A stretch of DNA of 5,041 nucleotides from contig JAAXXA010000263.1 in NCBI GenBank assembly GCA_013334735.1, positions 1 through 5,041 on the forward strand, read 5' to 3'. Source of the stretch: Bacteroidota bacterium (lineage in GTDB: Bacteria > Bacteroidota > Bacteroidia > Bacteroidales > CG2-30-32-10). Position numbers and translations under genes: made by a program. Under the pieces are notes generated by a model. It was not told where the DNA came from and made no database searches. It worked only from the letters and a program-made list of their open reading frames with translations. Positions within the stretch are counted from its first letter, which is position 1, and the number at the start of each line of letters is the position of its first letter. Of this stretch, positions 5,036 through 5,041 are shown piece by piece.

Positions 5036-5041
5036 TCCGCC

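Noticed and set aside
4393..5041. Search for JUMPstart/ops, a CRISPR array or tRNA
   Set aside because: There is no GGCGGTAG on the operon strand, the repeats lack constant length and unique spacers of even size, and no cloverleaf or anticodon arm was recognised.

Overview
The window suggests the chromosome of a Gram-negative bacterium, because it carries a Wzx-type flippase and a Wzy-like polymerase of a surface polysaccharide (O-antigen or capsule) locus. Nothing in it fixes the genus. The three polysaccharide genes are very AT-rich (10 G+C in the 60 bases at 2401-2460). The right flank is much richer in G+C (34 of 60 at 4861-4920), so the cluster looks like an AT-rich island, a common state for O-antigen loci and often a result of horizontal transfer.

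Layout, left to right. Positions 1-192 are one end of an ISL3-family insertion sequence: a terminal repeat ending at 192 and the first 35 codons of its transposase, read leftward out of the window. Positions 231 to about 1242 hold a heavily decayed IS3-family element. Its orfA and the first half of orfB are readable on the plus strand through several stops and frameshifts, while the second half of orfB lies on the minus strand, as if the element had been inverted internally after insertion.

Positions 1274-4392 are three minus-strand genes in transcription order: a Wzx-like flippase, a class I SAM-dependent methyltransferase (4-bp overlap with the flippase) and a Wzy/ligase-like membrane protein (33-bp gap). 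Inferred roles: the flippase moves a lipid-linked oligosaccharide unit to the periplasm, the polymerase joins units there, and the methyltransferase may modify a sugar of the unit or cap the chain in the cytoplasm. No glycosyltransferase or sugar-nucleotide gene is present, so the rest of the pathway must lie elsewhere or be lost.

Positions 4393-5041 hold no convincing gene. The part next to wzx is AT-rich and may contain the operon promoter. From about 4640 the sequence turns G-rich on the plus strand and is built of short degenerate repeats (a 7-bp unit, 14-bp and 11-bp spaced repeats, and a 22-bp imperfect tandem pair).

No new defence or other undescribed system was found. The most unusual features are the internally inverted IS3 relic and the strand-biased repeat tract upstream of the flippase operon.
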